From assembly GCA_963665555.2 (NCBI GenBank), contig OY762308.1, forward strand, positions 2,542,001 to 2,606,000: 64,000 bases of DNA. The letters are read 5' to 3'. Positions 21,099 through 29,954 of the stretch are shown in pieces. The DNA is from CAXXXW01 sp963665555. GTDB taxonomy: Bacteria > Pseudomonadota > Alphaproteobacteria > Thalassobaculales > Thalassobaculaceae. The position numbers and the translations under genes were made by a program. Positions within the stretch are counted from its first letter, which is position 1; each line of letters begins with the position of its first letter. The notes below the pieces were generated by a model, which saw nothing but the letters and a program-made list of their open reading frames with translations, searched no databases and was not told the DNA's origin.

Positions 21099-21697
21099 TA
21101 CCAGGCGTCGCAGCGGAACCGCGCCTCGCAGCGCGCCAGCTGGCCGCGGTAGCGCTCGGCGGTGTTCGCCACCTTGGCCGCGACGGCCCGCACTTGCGGC
21201 TTCCGCTTCCACTTCCCGCTCCGGTAGCCGCCGCGCCCCTCGTGGTAGGCGAGGTAGAGGTTGCGCGCGTCGTCCCGGGCGATGCCGAGGCTGCGCCGGG
21301 TCTTGCGGTTGTACCAGCCGATGAAGTCGAGCGCGTCCTCCATGTCCGACCGGCTGCTGAGCCAGGAGCCCCGCTCGTCCAGGTACTCGCCCCACACCGG
21401 GTCCTGCGCCTGGGCGTAGCCCTTCGCGGTGGAGGGGCGGCCGAGCGGGATGAAGAGGAACCACTCCCGGGGCGGCCGGGCGTCGCTCCGGAAGCTCGAT
21501 TCGTGGCGCACGAAGGCCATCTGGATGTGGATCGGCGTGCCCCACCGCTTGGCCGAGGCGCGGGCGTGGTCGTACCAGTCCGGGTTCTGCTCGAAGAGCG
21601 CGCAGATGTCGCCCTGCCGGTTCGGCACCGGGTGCGCGCAGCCCGCCAGCGCCGCCAGCGCCAGCGCGGCCGCCGCGATCCGGCGGCGTCCCGTCAT
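21074..21697 (-). CDS. Putative lipoprotein with lytic-transglycosylase-like (SLT) domain
   Basis: A 207-residue envelope protein. The N-terminus is a lipoprotein signal ending in the lipobox LAGC (Cys at about 20). The mature part contains FVRHESSF with a candidate catalytic Glu, followed by PSTAKGYAQAQDPVWGEY and NLYLAYHEGRGGY. The spacing resembles Slt-type muramidases. It probably trims peptidoglycan in the outer-membrane-facing periplasm, although some such lipoproteins may be non-enzymatic. The ATG at 21697 overlaps the stop of the upstream membrane-protein gene (ATGA). Confidence 0.75.
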   Translation of the reverse strand: MTGRRRIAAAALALAALAGCAHPVPNRQGDICALFEQNPDWYDHARASAKRWGTPIHIQMAFVRHESSFRSDARPPREWFLFIPLGRPSTAKGYAQAQDPVWGEYLDERGSWLSSRSDMEDALDFIGWYNRKTRRSLGIARDDARNLYLAYHEGRGGYRSGKWKRKPQVRAVAAKVANTAERYRGQLARCEARFRCDAWYQVWPLCR

Positions 21698-22068
21698 CGC
21701 CGCCGCCCCGCCCGGCCGGCCGCCAGCCGTGGCAGCGCCCAGGCGATCCAGGCCGGGACCGAAAGCAGTATCCCGCCGAGCGCCATCGCCGCCGGGCCGA
21801 GCAGCCCCGCCGCCAGAACGGCGAACACGCTCGCCGGCGCGAGAAGGGCGAAGGCGACCAAGGCCGCGCCCCGGCGGCCGGCCCGGCGCAGCGCGAACAC
21901 GGCGAGCGCCAGCGGCAGCCCGCAGGGCGCGGCGACGGCGAGCGAGCGCAGCGCGTCCGCGTCCATCGCCGGGACGACGCCACGCGCGACCGCCTGCCCG
22001 GCCAGCCCGGCGGGCAGCCACAGCAGCGCGAACGCGCCGCCGGCGGCCAGGCGCGCCGCCGGCGTCAT
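21694..22068 (-). CDS. Small hydrophobic membrane protein of unknown function
   Basis: A 124-residue protein, very rich in Ala, Leu and Gly, with about four predicted membrane helices and an Arg-rich C-terminal tail (LPRLAAGRAGRRR). The ATG at 22068 is used. No family was recognised. It is translationally coupled by a 4-base overlap to the SLT-type lipoprotein downstream, and a TTGCGC-type promoter lies at 22162-22190. The overlap is the main evidence that it is a real gene. Confidence 0.6.
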   Translation of the reverse strand: MTPAARLAAGGAFALLWLPAGLAGQAVARGVVPAMDADALRSLAVAAPCGLPLALAVFALRRAGRRGAALVAFALLAPASVFAVLAAGLLGPAAMALGGILLSVPAWIAWALPRLAAGRAGRRR

Positions 22069-22161
22069 CGCGGCGGCCGGGCGCGGAGGGCTGGGAGCGC
22101 GAGCGGGGCGCGCGCGACGGTCGAATGCATGGAAGGCCGCCCGTGGGTCTCGAAGGCGCCG

Positions 22162-22190
22162 ACTATGCCGCCCCGCCCCGCCCGGCGCAA
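22162..22190 (-). promoter_or_regulatory. Predicted promoter of the membrane protein - lipoprotein pair
   Basis: Minus strand: TTGCGC (22185-22190), 17 bases, CATAGT (22162-22167). It lies back to back with the promoter of the PLP decarboxylase gene. Confidence 0.4.
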
Positions 22191-22236
22191 GCGCGCCCGG
22201 TTCGCCCCGAGGTTCGCGCCCGGTTCGCGCGCGGAC

Positions 22237-22266
22237 TTGCGCCGGGACCGGCGGCCGGGCGATACA
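22237..22266 (+). promoter_or_regulatory. Predicted promoter of the PLP-dependent decarboxylase gene
   Basis: TTGCGC (22237-22242) followed after 17-18 bases by CGATAC/GATACA (22260-22266); the ATG is at 22300. Confidence 0.35.
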
Positions 22267-22299
22267 GCCCCACCCGCCCCGGATCGAGGAGCCGCCGCC

Positions 22300-23733
22300 A
22301 TGGACGCCGAGGAGTTCCGCGCCCACGCCCACGCCGTCGTCGACTGGATGGCGGACTACATGGACGGAGGGGTCGAGGCCTTCCCCGTCCGCGCCCGGAC
22401 CGCGCCGGGCGACATCGCCGCCCGCCTGCCGGAGGACCCGCCGGAGGAAGGCGAGCCGATGGACGCCATCCTCGCCGATTTCCGCGAAATCCTGCTGCCC
22501 GGCGTCACGCACTGGCGCCATCCGGGTTTCTACGCCTACTTCCCGGCCAACGCCGGCCCGCCCTCGGTGCTGGCGGAGATGCTGACGGCGGCGCTCGGCG
22601 TCAACTGCATGTTGTGGCAGACGAGCCCGGCCGGCACGGAGCTGGAGACCCGCGCGCTCGACTGGCTGCGCCGCCTGTCCGGCCTGCCGGAGGGGTTGCA
22701 TGGCGTCATCCAGGACTCGGCGTCGGGCGCGATCCTGTGCGCGCTGCTGACGGCGCGGGAGCGCGCGACCGGCGGCCGGGCCAACGCCGACGGCATGGCG
22801 GCCGGCCCGCCGCTCGCCGTCTACACCTCCGAACAGGCGCATTCCGCGACCGAGAAGGGGGCCAAAATCGCCGGCTACGGCAAGGCCAATGTGCGCCTTG
22901 TCGAGACCGACGCGCGCTTCGCCATGCGGCCGGAGGCGCTGGCGGCGGCGATCGCGGCGGACCGGGCGGCGGGGATCGTCCCGGCTTGCGTCGTCGCCTC
23001 GATGGGGACGACCGGGGTGGGCGCGGTCGATCCGCTGCGCCCGATCGGGGAGGTGTGCCGGCGCGAGGATGTCTTCCTGCACGTGGACGCGGCCTGGGCC
23101 GGCTCCGCGCTCATCCTGCCCGAGGCGCGCTGGATGGCCGACGGCGTGGAGTACGCCGACAGCATCGTGCTGAACCCGCACAAATGGCTGATGACGAATT
23201 TCGACTGCTCGGCCCATTTCGTGCGCGACCCGGACGCGCTGGTGCGCGCGCTCGCCATCCTGCCGGAGTTCCTGAAGAGCCGGGAAGGGGACCGGGTGAT
23301 CGACTACCGCGACTGGAGCGTGCCGCTGGGCCGGCGGTTCCGGGCGCTGAAATTGTGGTTCGTGCTGCGGTCCTACGGGGCGAAGGGGCTGCGGGCGGTC
23401 CTGCGCCGCCATATCGGGCTGGCGGCGGAGGTCGAGGGCTGGGTCCGCGCCGCGCCGGATTTCGAGATCGTCGCGCCGCGCTCGCTCGCCCTGTTCAACT
23501 TCCGCCACCGCCCGGCCGGGATCGCGGACCCGGCCGCGCTCGACCGCCTGAACGCGGACCTGCTGGAGCGGCTGAACGACGGCGGGAAGGTGTATTTCAC
23601 GCAAAACCGCGTGCGCGGCGCCTACGCCATCCGCTGGTCGATCGGCGCGGAGGCGACCGAACGCCGCCATGTCGAGGCGGCGTGGCGGGTCGTGCGGGAG
23701 ACGGCGCGGGAGGCGGGGGCGCGGGCGGCCTAG
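22300..23733 (+). CDS. PLP-dependent aromatic L-amino-acid decarboxylase family protein
   Basis: A 477-residue group II decarboxylase. It opens with FRAHAHAVVDWMADYMDG and PGVTHWRHPGFYAYFPAN, both typical of AADC/histidine decarboxylase relatives. The PLP-binding region contains HVDAAWAGSA and the Schiff-base lysine in NPHKWLMTNFD. The C-terminal half keeps RRFRALKLWFVLRSYGAKGL and RGAYAIRWSIG. The substrate is likely an aromatic amino acid (Trp, Tyr or Dopa), but this cannot be fixed from sequence. The gene stands alone and its stop overlaps the convergent ispE stop by 4 bases. Confidence 0.9.
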   Translation: MDAEEFRAHAHAVVDWMADYMDGGVEAFPVRARTAPGDIAARLPEDPPEEGEPMDAILADFREILLPGVTHWRHPGFYAYFPANAGPPSVLAEMLTAALGVNCMLWQTSPAGTELETRALDWLRRLSGLPEGLHGVIQDSASGAILCALLTARERATGGRANADGMAAGPPLAVYTSEQAHSATEKGAKIAGYGKANVRLVETDARFAMRPEALAAAIAADRAAGIVPACVVASMGTTGVGAVDPLRPIGEVCRREDVFLHVDAAWAGSALILPEARWMADGVEYADSIVLNPHKWLMTNFDCSAHFVRDPDALVRALAILPEFLKSREGDRVIDYRDWSVPLGRRFRALKLWFVLRSYGAKGLRAVLRRHIGLAAEVEGWVRAAPDFEIVAPRSLALFNFRHRPAGIADPAALDRLNADLLERLNDGGKVYFTQNRVRGAYAIRWSIGAEATERRHVEAAWRVVRETAREAGARAA

Positions 23734-24626
23734 GGGGCGGCGGGCGCCGGGGCGGCGCCGGGCGGCAGGCGGGTCGCGACCGCCCACAGGCCGCGCCGGG
23801 CGAGCGCCGCCGCCCCTTGCGTGGCCGCCGCCTCGTCCCCCGGCGCGAACAGGGCGAAGCAGGCGGAGCCGCTGCCCGACATGCCGGCATGGCGCGCGCC
23901 GGCCAGCGCCGCGAGTTCCGCCAGGACCTCCCCCACCGCCGGGGCGAGCGCGGCCGCCGGGCGGAGCAGGTCGTTCCCCCCTTCGCGCTCCAGCAGCTCG
24001 AACAGCGCCGCCGCCGTCCACGGGCCGCGCATGTCCGGCGCGGGCGGGGAGAACGGACCGTCGAACCGGCGGAACACCTCGCCCGACAGCAGCGCCGCCT
24101 CCGGCGCGGCCAGCACGGCCGGCAGCGCGGGGAGCGGCCCGGCGGGATCGAGCCGGTCGCCGATCCCGCGCGTCCGCGCCGGCGCGCCGGCGAGGCAAAG
24201 CGGAACGTCGGCGCCGAGCGAGCGGGCGACCTCCAGCAGCGCGCCGCCGGGCAGCGGTTCGGGCGCCAGCGCCTGAAGCCCGCGCAACGCCGCCGCCGCG
24301 TCCGCCGAGCCGCCGCCGAGGCCGGCCGCGACCGGGATGCGCTTGCGCACCGTCGCCCGCACCGGCGGGAGCAGGCCGGACGCGGCGCGCCAGGCGGCGA
24401 TCGCGCGGGCGACGAGGTCCGGCGCCTCGACCCGCCCGGCGAAGGGGCCGGTTACCTCCACCCGGTCCGGCCCGTCGCCGCCGCCGGCGCGCAGGCCCAC
24501 CGTGTCGCCGAAGGCGCAGAAGGCCGCGAGTCCGTCCAGGCAATGGTAGCCGTCCGGCCGGCGGCCGACGACGCGCAGGAAGAGGTTGAGCTTGGCCGGC
24601 GCGGCGAGTTCAAGCGCCCGGGACAT
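23730..24626 (-). CDS. ispE: 4-diphosphocytidyl-2-C-methyl-D-erythritol kinase
   Basis: Fourth step of the MEP pathway, a GHMP-superfamily kinase phosphorylating CDP-ME. Over its 298 residues it shows APAKLNLFLRVVGRRPDGYH at the N-terminus, the ATP-binding loop PVAAGLGGGSADAAAAL near 95-110 and the C-terminal MSGSGSACFALF motif. The start overlaps the TPR gene stop by 17 bases. The ETF-QO, TPR protein and ispE order is recurrent in alphaproteobacteria and probably forms one transcript. Confidence 0.96.
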   Translation of the reverse strand: MSRALELAAPAKLNLFLRVVGRRPDGYHCLDGLAAFCAFGDTVGLRAGGGDGPDRVEVTGPFAGRVEAPDLVARAIAAWRAASGLLPPVRATVRKRIPVAAGLGGGSADAAAALRGLQALAPEPLPGGALLEVARSLGADVPLCLAGAPARTRGIGDRLDPAGPLPALPAVLAAPEAALLSGEVFRRFDGPFSPPAPDMRGPWTAAALFELLEREGGNDLLRPAAALAPAVGEVLAELAALAGARHAGMSGSGSACFALFAPGDEAAATQGAAALARRGLWAVATRLPPGAAPAPAAP

Positions 24627-26400
24627 GCGCGCCGCCGGCCGTCTTGCCGCTCCCGTCCGGGCGGTCCGGCGCCGGCAGGCCGCGTTCGAGCTTCTCCTCG
24701 ATGGCGGAGAGCAGTTCCGCCTCCGGGTCCATCGCCAGCGCGCGCCGCCACTGGAAGCCGGCCTCGATCCGGCGGCCGACGCGCCAGTAGGCGTCGCCGA
24801 GATGGTCGTTGATCGTCGGGTCGTTGGGCTTGAGCCGGACCGCGCGCTCCAGCTTCGGCACCGCCTCGTGGAACCGGCCGGTGCGGAACAGCACCCAGCC
24901 CAGGCTGTCGAGGATGTAGCCGTCGTTCGGCCTGAGTTCGACGGCCTTTTCGATCAGCCGCTCGGCCCGCTCCAGGTGGACCCCCTGCTCGGTCCAGGAA
25001 TAGCCGAGGTAGTTCATCACATAGGGCTGGTCGGGCGAGAGTTCGAGCGCCTTCAGGAAGTCGCGCTCGGCCCGCTTCCAGTCCTTCGCGCGCTCCAGCG
25101 CGATGCCGCGCGTGTAGAACAGGCGCCAGTCCTCCGGCCCGGGCGCGTCGATCCGCGCCTCGGCCCGGTCGTAGGCGGCGATCGCCTCGCCCCAGTCCTT
25201 GTCGCCGCGCCTGAGGTCGCCGAGGCGGATCCACGGGACCGGGTCCCGCGGGCGCTCGCCGGCGAGTTCGGCCAGCGCGGCGGCGGCCTCCCCGGTCCGG
25301 CCGAGGTCGCGCAGGCTGGCGGCGGCGCGCAGGCGGGCCAGCGCGCCGTAGGGCGACGCCAGGGGCACGTCCCGGTAGATCGCCGCCGCCTCGGCGTGGC
25401 GGCCCCGGTCGTCGAGGATTTCGCCGACCAGCAGCTGGGCCAGCGGGAAGTCCGGGCGCAGGCGCAGGGCCAGCCGCGCCAGCGCCATGGCGGCGCTGCG
25501 CGACCGCTCGCGCTGCATCGCGCTGGCGAGGTCGAAAAGGGCCTCGGCCGCGCCTTCGGCGGCGGAGGAGACCAGTTCCGGGACCGGCTCGCCGGCGGCG
25601 GCGCGGTCCAGCATGGCGGCGGCCGCCGCCGGGTCGGGTCCGCGCCGGGAGCGGGGGCCGAGCGCGCGGCGCGCCTCCTCCATGCGCCGCTCCGAGGCCA
25701 GCCAGGCCGCCGCCGCCAGGCGCAGCCGCGGCGGCGGGTCCGGGTTCCGGGCGAGCGCGTCGCGGAACGCCGCGCCGGCCGCCTCGCCGTCGCCCCCGAG
25801 CGCGGCCGCGTGCGCGATATGCAGCAGCGCCAGCGTCTCGAAGCCGGGCATGGCCGCGAGCCCGGCGAAGGCCCGGTCCGCCCCCGCCGCGTCGCCGCGC
25901 CCGGCCGCCGCCCATCCGGCGAGCATCGGGCGCATCACCAGGCCGAGGCGCGACCGCGGCAGCAGCAGGAAGAAATCCGCCGCGCCGTCCCAGTCGCCGA
26001 GCCGCGCGCGCTCCACGCCGAGGGAGAGGTGCATGAACGGCGCGACGGCGCCGGTCGCCAGCCCGCGCTCCGCCAGCGCCGCGGCCCCGGCCGCGTCGCC
26101 GATCTCCAGCCGCGCGAGGAAGGCCCGGCGGACCAGCGCCGGATTGTCCGGGTCCTCGCCGAGCGCGACCCGGTAATGCGCCGCCGCCGTGTCGAGGTCG
26201 TCGCCCTTGTAGGCCTGGCGCGCCGCGAGGTAGCCGCCGGCGCCCGTGGCGGGGGCCTCCGCCTCCGCCGGGGAGGCCGCCGCCGCCGGCGCGGGCGGGT
26301 CCGCCGCCGTCCCGCCCGGCCCGGCGCAGGCCGCGAGGACGAGCGGCAGCGCCGCCAGCGCGGCCGCGCGCGGGTTACATGTTCGGGTAGTTCGGGCCAC
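24610..26400 (-). CDS. TPR-repeat lipoprotein
   Basis: A 596-residue envelope protein with a lipoprotein signal (lipobox LAAC, Cys25), an Ala/Pro-rich linker to about 55, and then tetratricopeptide repeats through most of the length. Clear repeat units appear at the C-terminal end, for example ERDFLKALELSPDQPYVMNY, RLIEKAVELRPNDGYILDS and PKLERAVRLKPNDPTINDH. Such proteins probably scaffold protein complexes at the outer membrane; no enzymatic activity is evident. It overlaps both ETF-QO (26 bases) and ispE (17 bases). Confidence 0.88.
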   Translation of the reverse strand: MARTTRTCNPRAAALAALPLVLAACAGPGGTAADPPAPAAAASPAEAEAPATGAGGYLAARQAYKGDDLDTAAAHYRVALGEDPDNPALVRRAFLARLEIGDAAGAAALAERGLATGAVAPFMHLSLGVERARLGDWDGAADFFLLLPRSRLGLVMRPMLAGWAAAGRGDAAGADRAFAGLAAMPGFETLALLHIAHAAALGGDGEAAGAAFRDALARNPDPPPRLRLAAAAWLASERRMEEARRALGPRSRRGPDPAAAAAMLDRAAAGEPVPELVSSAAEGAAEALFDLASAMQRERSRSAAMALARLALRLRPDFPLAQLLVGEILDDRGRHAEAAAIYRDVPLASPYGALARLRAAASLRDLGRTGEAAAALAELAGERPRDPVPWIRLGDLRRGDKDWGEAIAAYDRAEARIDAPGPEDWRLFYTRGIALERAKDWKRAERDFLKALELSPDQPYVMNYLGYSWTEQGVHLERAERLIEKAVELRPNDGYILDSLGWVLFRTGRFHEAVPKLERAVRLKPNDPTINDHLGDAYWRVGRRIEAGFQWRRALAMDPEAELLSAIEEKLERGLPAPDRPDGSGKTAGGAHVPGA

Positions 26401-28018
26401 CGCCGCCCTCCGGGACCACCCAGTCGATGTTCTGCGTCGGGTCCTTGATGTCGCAGGTCTTGCAGTGCACGCAGTTCTGCGCGTTGATCTGCAGGCGGGG
26501 GTTTTCGCCGTCCTCGTCGTGGACGATCTCGTACACGCCGGCCGGGCAGAACCGCTGCTCCGGCGCGTCGTAGAGCGCGAGGTTGTGGCGCACCGGAACG
26601 CCGGCGTCGCGCAGCGTGAGGTGCGCCGGCTGGTTCTCCTCGTGGGCGGTGTTGGACAGGAAGACGGAGGAGGGCTTGTCGAAGCTGACCTTCCCGTCCG
26701 GCCTGGGGTAGTCGATCCGCTCGCAATGGGCGGCCGGCATCAGGGATTCGTGGTCCGCGTGGTTGCGCAGCGTCCACGGCGCCCTGCCGCGCATCGCGTA
26801 GGTGTCGAAGGCGGCGTGGGCGAGGCCCAGCCACAGCCCGGCCCGGAAGGCCGGCCGGACGTTGCGGACCCGGTAAAGCTCGTCCCACACCCAGCTGCGC
26901 TTCAGGCGTTCGGGATAGTCCGCCGCCTCCAGCCCGCCCGCCTCCGGCGCGGCGGCGGCGAGCATCGGCGCCACCGCCTCGGCCGCCTCCATGCCGGACT
27001 TCATCGCGTTGTGCGTGCCCTTGATCTTGGGCACGTTGAGGAAGCCGGCGGCGCAGCCGACGATCAGGCCGCCCGGGAAGGTCAGTTTGGGGATCGACTG
27101 GAACCCGCCCTCGTTGATCGCGCGCGCCCCGTAGGCGACGCGCCGCCCGCCCTCGAGGAAGGGGCGGATTTTCGGGTGCGTCTTGTAGCGCTGGAACTCG
27201 TCGAACGGGCTGAGATGCGGGTTGCGGTAATCCAGCCCGACGACATAGCCGATGGCGACCTGGTTCTCCTCCAGGTGGTAGAGGAAGGAGCCGCCATAGG
27301 TGTTCGAGTCCATCGGCCAGCCCACCGTGTGGACCACCAGCCCCTGGCGGTGGACGGCCGGATCGACCTCCCAGAGTTCCTTGATGCCGATCCCGTAGGT
27401 CTGGGGATCGGCGCCGGCGCGCAGGTCGAACCGCTCGAACAGGGTCTTGGTCAGCGAGCCGCGGCAGCCCTCGGAGAAAATCGTCTGCCGCGCCCGCAAC
27501 TCGATGCCCGGCTCGAAATTGGCGGTGCGCGCGCCGTCCCTGCCGACGCCCATGTCGCCGGTCGCCACGCCGCGGACCGCGCCGCCCTCGTCGTACAGCA
27601 CCTCGGCGGCCGCGAAGCCGGGGTAGATTTCGACGCCCAGCGCCTCGGCCTGCTCGGCCAGCCAGCGGCACACATTGCCGAGGCTGACGATGTAGTTGCC
27701 GTGGTTGCGCATCTGCGGCGGCGTCGGCATCCGGAAGCCGCCGGTCCGGGTGAGGAACATCGTCCGCTCCTCCGCCACCGGGGCGTGGAGCGGCGCGCCG
27801 CGCGCCTTCCAGTCGGGGATCAATTCGTCGAGCGCGCGCGGCTCCAGCACCGCGCCGGAGAGGATGTGCGCGCCGATCTCGGAACCTTTCTCGACCACGC
27901 AGACGGACAGGTCGGCGCCCGTCTCCCCGGCGATCTGGCGCAGGCGGATCGCGGCCGACAGCCCGGACGGGCCGCCCCCGACGACCACGACATCGTACTC
28001 CATGAACTCCCGTTCCAT
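26375..28018 (-). CDS. Electron transfer flavoprotein-ubiquinone oxidoreductase
   Basis: ETF-QO (547 residues) takes electrons from ETF, reduced by acyl-CoA dehydrogenases, to ubiquinone at the inner membrane. The FAD dinucleotide motif VVVGGGPSGLSAAIRL is at about 9-24; GCAAGFLNVPKIKGTHNAMKSG is the quinone/FAD domain. The C-terminal 4Fe-4S domain has CPAGVYE and CVHCKTCDIKDP, giving four cysteines. Two ATGs are possible (28018 and 28003); the upstream one gives the usual MEREFMEYD start. Two acyl-CoA dehydrogenases in the window may be its ultimate electron donors. Confidence 0.95.
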   Translation of the reverse strand: MEREFMEYDVVVVGGGPSGLSAAIRLRQIAGETGADLSVCVVEKGSEIGAHILSGAVLEPRALDELIPDWKARGAPLHAPVAEERTMFLTRTGGFRMPTPPQMRNHGNYIVSLGNVCRWLAEQAEALGVEIYPGFAAAEVLYDEGGAVRGVATGDMGVGRDGARTANFEPGIELRARQTIFSEGCRGSLTKTLFERFDLRAGADPQTYGIGIKELWEVDPAVHRQGLVVHTVGWPMDSNTYGGSFLYHLEENQVAIGYVVGLDYRNPHLSPFDEFQRYKTHPKIRPFLEGGRRVAYGARAINEGGFQSIPKLTFPGGLIVGCAAGFLNVPKIKGTHNAMKSGMEAAEAVAPMLAAAAPEAGGLEAADYPERLKRSWVWDELYRVRNVRPAFRAGLWLGLAHAAFDTYAMRGRAPWTLRNHADHESLMPAAHCERIDYPRPDGKVSFDKPSSVFLSNTAHEENQPAHLTLRDAGVPVRHNLALYDAPEQRFCPAGVYEIVHDEDGENPRLQINAQNCVHCKTCDIKDPTQNIDWVVPEGGGGPNYPNM

Positions 28019-28058
28019 GCGCCCCGGCCCGCCTTTCGCCCGCTCCGTCCCTTCCGCT

Positions 28059-28089
28059 AGTATGTCGCACAGCGACCGCGCCGTCGCAA
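28059..28089 (-). promoter_or_regulatory. Possible promoter of the ETF-QO - TPR - ispE operon
   Basis: Minus strand: TTGCGA (28084-28089), 19-base spacer, CATACT (28059-28064). The same AT-rich patch also contains TAGTAT on the plus strand (28058-28063) with TTCGCC 17 bases before it, which could serve the uracil-DNA glycosylase gene. The assignment is tentative. Confidence 0.3.
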
Positions 28090-28108
28090 GGAAGACCGGG
28101 GGCCGGGA

Positions 28109-28972
28109 ATGGGCGAACCCTCGCGGAACGGGCCGGAACCGGCGGACGCCGCCGCGCTTCGCGCCTGGAGCGCCGAGGCCGGCATCGACGAGGCGCTGGC
28201 CGACCGGCCGATCGACCGCTTCGCCGAGACGGCGGCCGCCCGGGCCCGGGCCGCCGCGCCGCGCCGCGCCCCGGCTCCGGCCCCCGCCCCGGCGCGCGCC
28301 CGCGCCGCGCCGCCGGCCGCGCGGACCGCCGCGCCCGCCGCCGCCCCCGCCGAAGGGGGGCCGGGCGCGGAGGCGGAGGCGGCCCGCCTCGCCGGCGCCG
28401 CGCGGAGCCTCGACGAGTTGCGCGCCGCGCTCGCGGCCTACGAGGGCTGCGGGCTGAAGCGCACCGCCATGAACCTGGTCTTCGGCGACGGCGACCCCGA
28501 AGCCGCCGCGATGTTCATCGGCGAGGCGCCCGGCGCGGACGAGGACCGCGAGGGCCTGCCCTTCGTCGGCGTCAGCGGCCGCCTGCTCGACCGGATGATC
28601 GCGGCGATCGGCCTCGACCGCCGCTCGGCCTACATTACGAACATCCTGCCCTGGCGCCCCCCCGGCAACCGCGAGCCGACGCCGGCCGAGGTCGCGGTCT
28701 GCCTGCCCTTCATCCGCCGGCATATCGAACTGGTCGCGCCCAGGGCGGTCGCGCTGGTCGGCGGCACGGCGGCGAAGACGCTGCTCGGCCGGCGCGAGGG
28801 GATCACGCGGCTGCGCGGCCGCTGGCTCGCCTGCCGGACGCGCGAGGGGGCGGAGCCGATCCCGGCGCTGGCGACCTTCCATCCGGCCTACCTGCTGCGC
28901 TCCCCGTCGCGCAAGGCCGAGGCCTGGCGCGACCTGCTGATGCTCAAGAGGAAGCTGGCGGAGCTTTCGTAG
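28109..28972 (+). CDS. Uracil-DNA glycosylase (family 4-like)
   Basis: A 287-residue repair enzyme removing uracil from DNA. The catalytic domain (about 95-287) contains FIGEAPGADEDREGLPFVGVSG, the AYITNILPWRPPGNREPTP strand and the TFHPAYLLRSP motif, as in the iron-sulfur family 4 UDGs. The N-terminal part has a long Ala/Pro/Arg-rich low-complexity linker (about 48-90). Only three cysteines are evident at the expected places (GCGLKR, AVCLPF, LACRT); the first of the canonical CxxC pair seems to be missing. Its stop overlaps the convergent phosphoesterase gene by 29 bases. Confidence 0.9.
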   Translation: MGEPSRNGPEPADAAALRAWSAEAGIDEALADRPIDRFAETAAARARAAAPRRAPAPAPAPARARAAPPAARTAAPAAAPAEGGPGAEAEAARLAGAARSLDELRAALAAYEGCGLKRTAMNLVFGDGDPEAAAMFIGEAPGADEDREGLPFVGVSGRLLDRMIAAIGLDRRSAYITNILPWRPPGNREPTPAEVAVCLPFIRRHIELVAPRAVALVGGTAAKTLLGRREGITRLRGRWLACRTREGAEPIPALATFHPAYLLRSPSRKAEAWRDLLMLKRKLAELS

Positions 28973-29810
28973 CGCCCGCGGACGCGATCTCGCGCAGGTA
29001 GCGCGCCATGCCGCGCTCGCGCCGCCACTGGCCCGGATTGCCGAGCGAGACCTCCTCGAAGCGGCAGCCGTCCACCACGTCGGTGCGCCGCGTGTGCAGG
29101 TGCCCGGTGACGACGGCGGCGGCGCGGAACCGCCGGTGCCAGTCGCGGGTCCGCGTCGTCCCGCACCACGGCGCGAAGCGCGGGATGCGCGGCAGGCGCA
29201 CCAGGTCCGCGCGCAGCGGCCAGTGGTTGACCAGCACCGTGCGCGCGCCGGCCGGCAGCGCGGAAAGCCGCCGCTCCGCCTCGTCGCAGCGCGCGGCGCA
29301 CCAGGCCTCGCGGCTCGGCCAGGGGTCGGGATGCAGCAGGAACTCGTCGCCGCAGGCCGCCCCGCCGGCGCGCGCCCAGCGCCGCACATCGGCGCGCGCG
29401 ACTTCGGCGGGCCGGAAACTGTAATCGTAGAGCAGGAACAGCGGGACGACGACGAGCGGCGGCCGGCCGGCGGCCGGGTCGCCCGGCCATTCCGGCCACG
29501 GGTCCTCCGGCGTCGCCGCGCCGTGGGCGCGCGCGAGATCGACCAGCAGGCGGTAGCGGGCCTCGCCGCGCTCCGCCGGCTCCGCCGCGCCGGGGCGCGG
29601 CACCGTCCACAGGTCGTGGTTGCCGGGAACCCAGACCAGCCGGGCGAAGCGCCGGGCCAGTTCCCGGAACGCGAACTCCTGGTGCTCGATCCGCTCGGCG
29701 ATGTCGCCGGCGAGGATCAGCCAGTCGTCGCCGTGGTCCGCCAGTTCGCGCAACGCCTCCCGGTTGGCGTCGTGGCCGAGATGCAGGTCGCTTGTCGCCA
29801 GCAGCCGCAC
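28944..29810 (-). CDS. Metallophosphoesterase
   Basis: A 288-residue calcineurin-like phosphoesterase. Metal-binding motifs are SDLHLGHDAN, AGDIAERI, VPGNHDLWT, VNHWPLR and VTGHLHTRRTD in the correct order. The substrate is unknown; the family includes phosphatases and nucleases. The start is the GTG at 29810 with GGGAGGGA upstream, placing the first metal motif at residue 8 as usual. A -35/-10 pair lies at 29832-29861. It is convergent with the uracil-DNA glycosylase gene and divergent from the aminotransferase gene. Confidence 0.88.
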   Translation of the reverse strand: MRLLATSDLHLGHDANREALRELADHGDDWLILAGDIAERIEHQEFAFRELARRFARLVWVPGNHDLWTVPRPGAAEPAERGEARYRLLVDLARAHGAATPEDPWPEWPGDPAAGRPPLVVVPLFLLYDYSFRPAEVARADVRRWARAGGAACGDEFLLHPDPWPSREAWCAARCDEAERRLSALPAGARTVLVNHWPLRADLVRLPRIPRFAPWCGTTRTRDWHRRFRAAAVVTGHLHTRRTDVVDGCRFEEVSLGNPGQWRRERGMARYLREIASAGATKAPPASS

Positions 29811-29831
29811 GGAGTCCCTCCCTCGCGCCCC

Positions 29832-29861
29832 CTTATGCGCCCCCCCGCCCGCCCCTGTCCA
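29832..29861 (-). promoter_or_regulatory. Predicted promoter of the metallophosphoesterase gene
   Basis: Minus strand: TGGACA (29856-29861), 18 bases, CATAAG (29832-29837), with a short leader to the GTG at 29810. Confidence 0.4.
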
Positions 29862-29887
29862 CGCCGCCGCGCCGCCCGTCGGCGCGC

Positions 29888-29916
29888 TTGCGCCGGGGCG
29901 GGGGCGGGGGTAGGGT
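29888..29916 (+). promoter_or_regulatory. Predicted promoter of the aspartate aminotransferase gene
   Basis: TTGCGC (29888-29893), 17 bases, TAGGGT (29911-29916); the leader to the ATG at 29955 is about 32 bases and contains the ribosome site GGAGG. Confidence 0.45.
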
Positions 29917-29954
29917 CCGGGCCGTTTTCCCGGCCGATCCCACGGAGGTCCGCC

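Noticed and set aside
22069..22299. A structured RNA or riboswitch in the divergent region before the PLP decarboxylase
   Set aside because: Apart from GC-rich random pairing and two predicted promoters no conserved riboswitch core was recognised.
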